DNA of 64,000 nt from Cytobacillus citreus (GTDB lineage Bacteria; Bacillota; Bacilli; Bacillales; Cytobacillaceae), in the NCBI RefSeq assembly GCF_018343665.1, contig NZ_JAGYPM010000003.1, positions 835,497 through 899,496 of the forward strand, in the 5' to 3' direction. The notes beneath the pieces are model-generated. The model was not told the origin of the DNA. It ran no database searches and was given only the letters and a program-made list of their open reading frames with translations. This document shows, one piece after another, positions 62,404 to 64,000 of the stretch. The number at the start of each line of letters is the position of its first letter. Position 1 is the stretch's first letter. Made by a program: the position numbers and the translations under genes.

Positions 62404-63450
62404 TCAAAATAAAAAAAAGCTATTAACATATTCATTGCTTACATTATTCAATGAATCAGGATTCCACTTAGGGGAATGGTCTTTATCTACTAATACAGCT
62501 CTTACTCCCTCATGGAAATCATTTGTATGTAAAAAGTTTTGAGCAAGTATTACATCCGTTTCATAGCTCTCTTCCAAAGTGTACTCTATTCCTCTTTGCA
62601 TTAATTCTAATGTGACTTTTAGAGAAGTCGGGGATTTCTGCAACAGTAAACTTCTTGTTTCTTCCGCCCATTTATCACCATTCTCTGTAGCCTCATCTAA
62701 AGATTCGATAATCTCTTCCATAGATTTGTATTGAAAATGTTGATTAATCCTCTTTTCATCTAGTGAAATGGATACCTGCTCCTGTTTCATACAAATACTT
62801 TCTAAAAAAGAAGTGAGAGGTTCTTCTACTGTCCCTTTTCTCCAACTGAAGCTTCTTATAAAATCCTCCACTTTATGTAAGTCCGAACTCATTAGATAAT
62901 AATTCGCTGCATTTGTGTAAAGGATATCTCCTGCAGTCAAGACCTTAGCAGTCAAAGCTAGATATGTACCAACCTTTCCAGGCATTTGATTGAGAAAATA
63001 ACTCGCACCCACATCAGGAAAAAAACCAATATTCATTTCAGGCATGGCCCATTTTGTTCTTTCCGTCATAATTCTAAATTTAGCTCCTATTGAAAGGCCG
63101 ACACCACCGCCCATAACAACCCCCTCCATAAAAGCAAGAATTGGCTTAGGGTATTCATGAACGAGTAAATCCATCTTGTATTCTGTTGAAAAATACTCCT
63201 TAAAAAATGTGCTCGACTTATTTATTTTAGCCATCTCACAAATGGAACGAATATCCCCGCCAGAACAAAAAGCCTTTTCAATTTGGCTTTTAATGCAAAC
63301 AAGCGCAATGCTTTCGTTTTCTGACCATTCTTTTAGTTTGTTATAAATATCCGTTACCATTTGCAGTGATAATGCATTTAATGCTCTAGGACGATTTAAT
63401 ATGACCCAGCCTGTACCTGAATGCTCTTGAAATATTACATCCTTATCCAT
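62404..63450 (-). CDS. 3-hydroxyisobutyryl-CoA hydrolase-like protein (HIBCH family)
   Basis: Probably hydrolyses 3-hydroxyisobutyryl-CoA (valine degradation) or 3-hydroxypropionyl-CoA. 348 residues from MDKDVIFQEH; crotonase core with AFCSGGDIRSI, GVVMGGGVGLSIGAKFR, and the HIBCH-specific MPEMNIGFFPDVGASYFL segment, then the longer C-terminal half typical of the family ending near FHEGVRAVLVDKDHSPKW. CAGGAGG precedes the ATG at 63450; the frame runs further upstream but overlaps the ribosome binding site. It lies upstream of the regulator, with MITE C3 between. Confidence 0.87.
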   Translation of the reverse strand: MDKDVIFQEHSGTGWVILNRPRALNALSLQMVTDIYNKLKEWSENESIALVCIKSQIEKAFCSGGDIRSICEMAKINKSSTFFKEYFSTEYKMDLLVHEYPKPILAFMEGVVMGGGVGLSIGAKFRIMTERTKWAMPEMNIGFFPDVGASYFLNQMPGKVGTYLALTAKVLTAGDILYTNAANYYLMSSDLHKVEDFIRSFSWRKGTVEEPLTSFLESICMKQEQVSISLDEKRINQHFQYKSMEEIIESLDEATENGDKWAEETRSLLLQKSPTSLKVTLELMQRGIEYTLEESYETDVILAQNFLHTNDFHEGVRAVLVDKDHSPKWNPDSLNNVSNEYVNSFFLF

Positions 63451-63587
63451 TGTACAAACCTCCTGTAATTTCAATATAACGAATATTCAGTTTCTATTCC
63501 GATTATAGCATAGTGTATTATCCAAAATAAGAAAAGCACTTTTTAAACGTATTTATATTAGGAAATAAAATTAAAGCATAACAAAAA

Positions 63588-63614
63588 AACGCATTAAACA
63601 TAATGCGTTCCAGA
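63588..63614. terminator. Hairpin upstream of the HIBCH-like gene
   Basis: AACGCATTA and TAATGCGTT pair around AACA, with an A run before. On the minus strand TTTTTT follows, so it probably ends the trmB transcript. Confidence 0.7.
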
Positions 63615-63639
63615 GTGTAGACAAAGTTTTATTCATTAC

Positions 63640-63766
63640 TTTTTAGGCTGATTGAAAACACTTGTCTTTCGAGGCACGAAGCCTTACGAGGAGCGGAGTT
63701 ACCATGGATGGGTAATGAGCACCGCGGAAGGTAAGTAACGAAGAAAGCGAGCGTTTCAGGCTGTCA
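63640..63766. repeat. Single GC-rich interspersed repeat-like element
   Basis: About 125 bp, markedly richer in GC than its flanks, from AGGCTGATTGAAAACAC to GTTTCAGGCTGTCAC, whose ends are partly inverted. I recall similar sequences scattered in Bacillus genomes but no second copy lies in this window. It lies between the trmB stop codon and the hairpin at 63588, at the right edge of the acyl-CoA block. Confidence 0.45.
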
Positions 63767-63767
63767 C

Positions 63768-64000
63768 TTATATAAACTGAACCTCACAGCGATAAATGCG
63801 ATTGCCCTTGTTTGAAAACTTCTCTTCATACTCAGTCATAATATTTCCTTCAAAATCACTATTATGAAGATCTAAACTCACATATTTTAGCAGCATTCCA
63901 TATTCAGAAAAACTCATAAGAGAAAATTCAAATAAACCTTGATTATCGGTCTTAAAATGTATTTCCCCATTATCGATAAGAATATCCTCATATATATTCA
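63768..64000 (-). CDS. trmB: tRNA (guanine-N7-)-methyltransferase, C-terminal part
   Basis: Methylates G46 of tRNA with SAM. Only the last 77 residues are in the window; the 5' end lies beyond base 64000. The visible part translates as [19 protein letters not shown], then a [20 protein letters not shown] segment and the end [11 protein letters not shown], matching the conserved C-terminus of TrmB (YtmQ). The stop codon is at 63768-63770. In B. subtilis trmB lies close to ytoP and ytzB, so the acyl-CoA block is inserted relative to that order. Confidence 0.9.
   Translation of the reverse strand, partial: NIYEDILIDNGEIHFKTDNQGLFEFSLMSFSEYGMLLKYVSLDLHNSDFEGNIMTEYEEKFSNKGNRIYRCEVQFI

Noticed and set aside
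62074-62542. Reading frames of 96 and 142 codons around 62.1-62.5 kb
   Set aside because: They are open only because the MITE C3 interior is GC-rich; they overlap the MITE and the 3' end of the HIBCH-like gene and have no start signals.

Overview
This is a chromosomal window from a low-GC, endospore-forming member of the Bacillaceae. An alpha/beta small acid-soluble spore protein (sspA) gene, the acsA-acuABC acetate switch, ccpA with motPS, the ytxGHJ stress genes, sftA and a T-box tyrS are all present, in an order close to the Bacillus subtilis ytdI to trmB region as I recall it. Species cannot be named from the sequence alone. No tRNA, rRNA, CRISPR array, intact insertion sequence or prophage was seen.

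Layout. 0-20 kb: 3' part of NAD kinase, a RarD permease, ytcJ and ytcI, sspA, thiI with its cysteine desulfurase, a branched-chain amino acid carrier, ezrA, hisJ, refZ, free methionine sulfoxide reductase facing methionine gamma-lyase, the diguanylate cyclase dgcP, an unknown membrane-anchored protein, rpsD with its S4 leader, and tyrS with a T-box leader. 21-38.6 kb: a class A penicillin-binding protein, acsA divergent from acuABC, motPS, ccpA, the DAHP synthase/chorismate mutase aroA, a large FtsA-like ATPase with an unusual C-terminal extension, ytxGHJ and an M29 aminopeptidase. 39-50 kb: murC, nicotinate phosphoribosyltransferase, sftA, ytpQ, ytpP, a small lipoprotein, a DUF84 NTPase, ytoP and ytzB. 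50-63.5 kb: an accessory block for acyl-CoA catabolism. 63.8-64 kb: the 3' end of trmB.

The most interesting region is the acyl-CoA block. A seven-gene leftward operon (enoyl-CoA hydratase, 3-hydroxyacyl-CoA dehydrogenase, acyl-CoA synthetase, acyl-CoA dehydrogenase, alpha/beta hydrolase, permease, aldehyde dehydrogenase) starts behind a good sigma-54 (-24/-12) promoter. Two 17-bp palindromes of the form TGTTTC-N5-GAAACA lie 40 bp apart upstream of it. A second sigma-54 promoter precedes another crotonase-family gene. A PAS-AAA-Fis sigma-54 activator is encoded between that gene and a 3-hydroxyisobutyryl-CoA hydrolase. Together they look like a self-contained regulon for activating and oxidising an unidentified short or branched acid.

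A second theme is repeats. Family A has four copies of about 160 bp with two long hairpins, and paired base changes between copies preserve the stems. Family B is a set of composite fold-back elements that also share a module with one family A copy. Family C has three MITE-like copies with inverted ends; one is wedged between the tyrS T-box terminator and tyrS. Several copies lie exactly at gene ends or inside regulatory regions.
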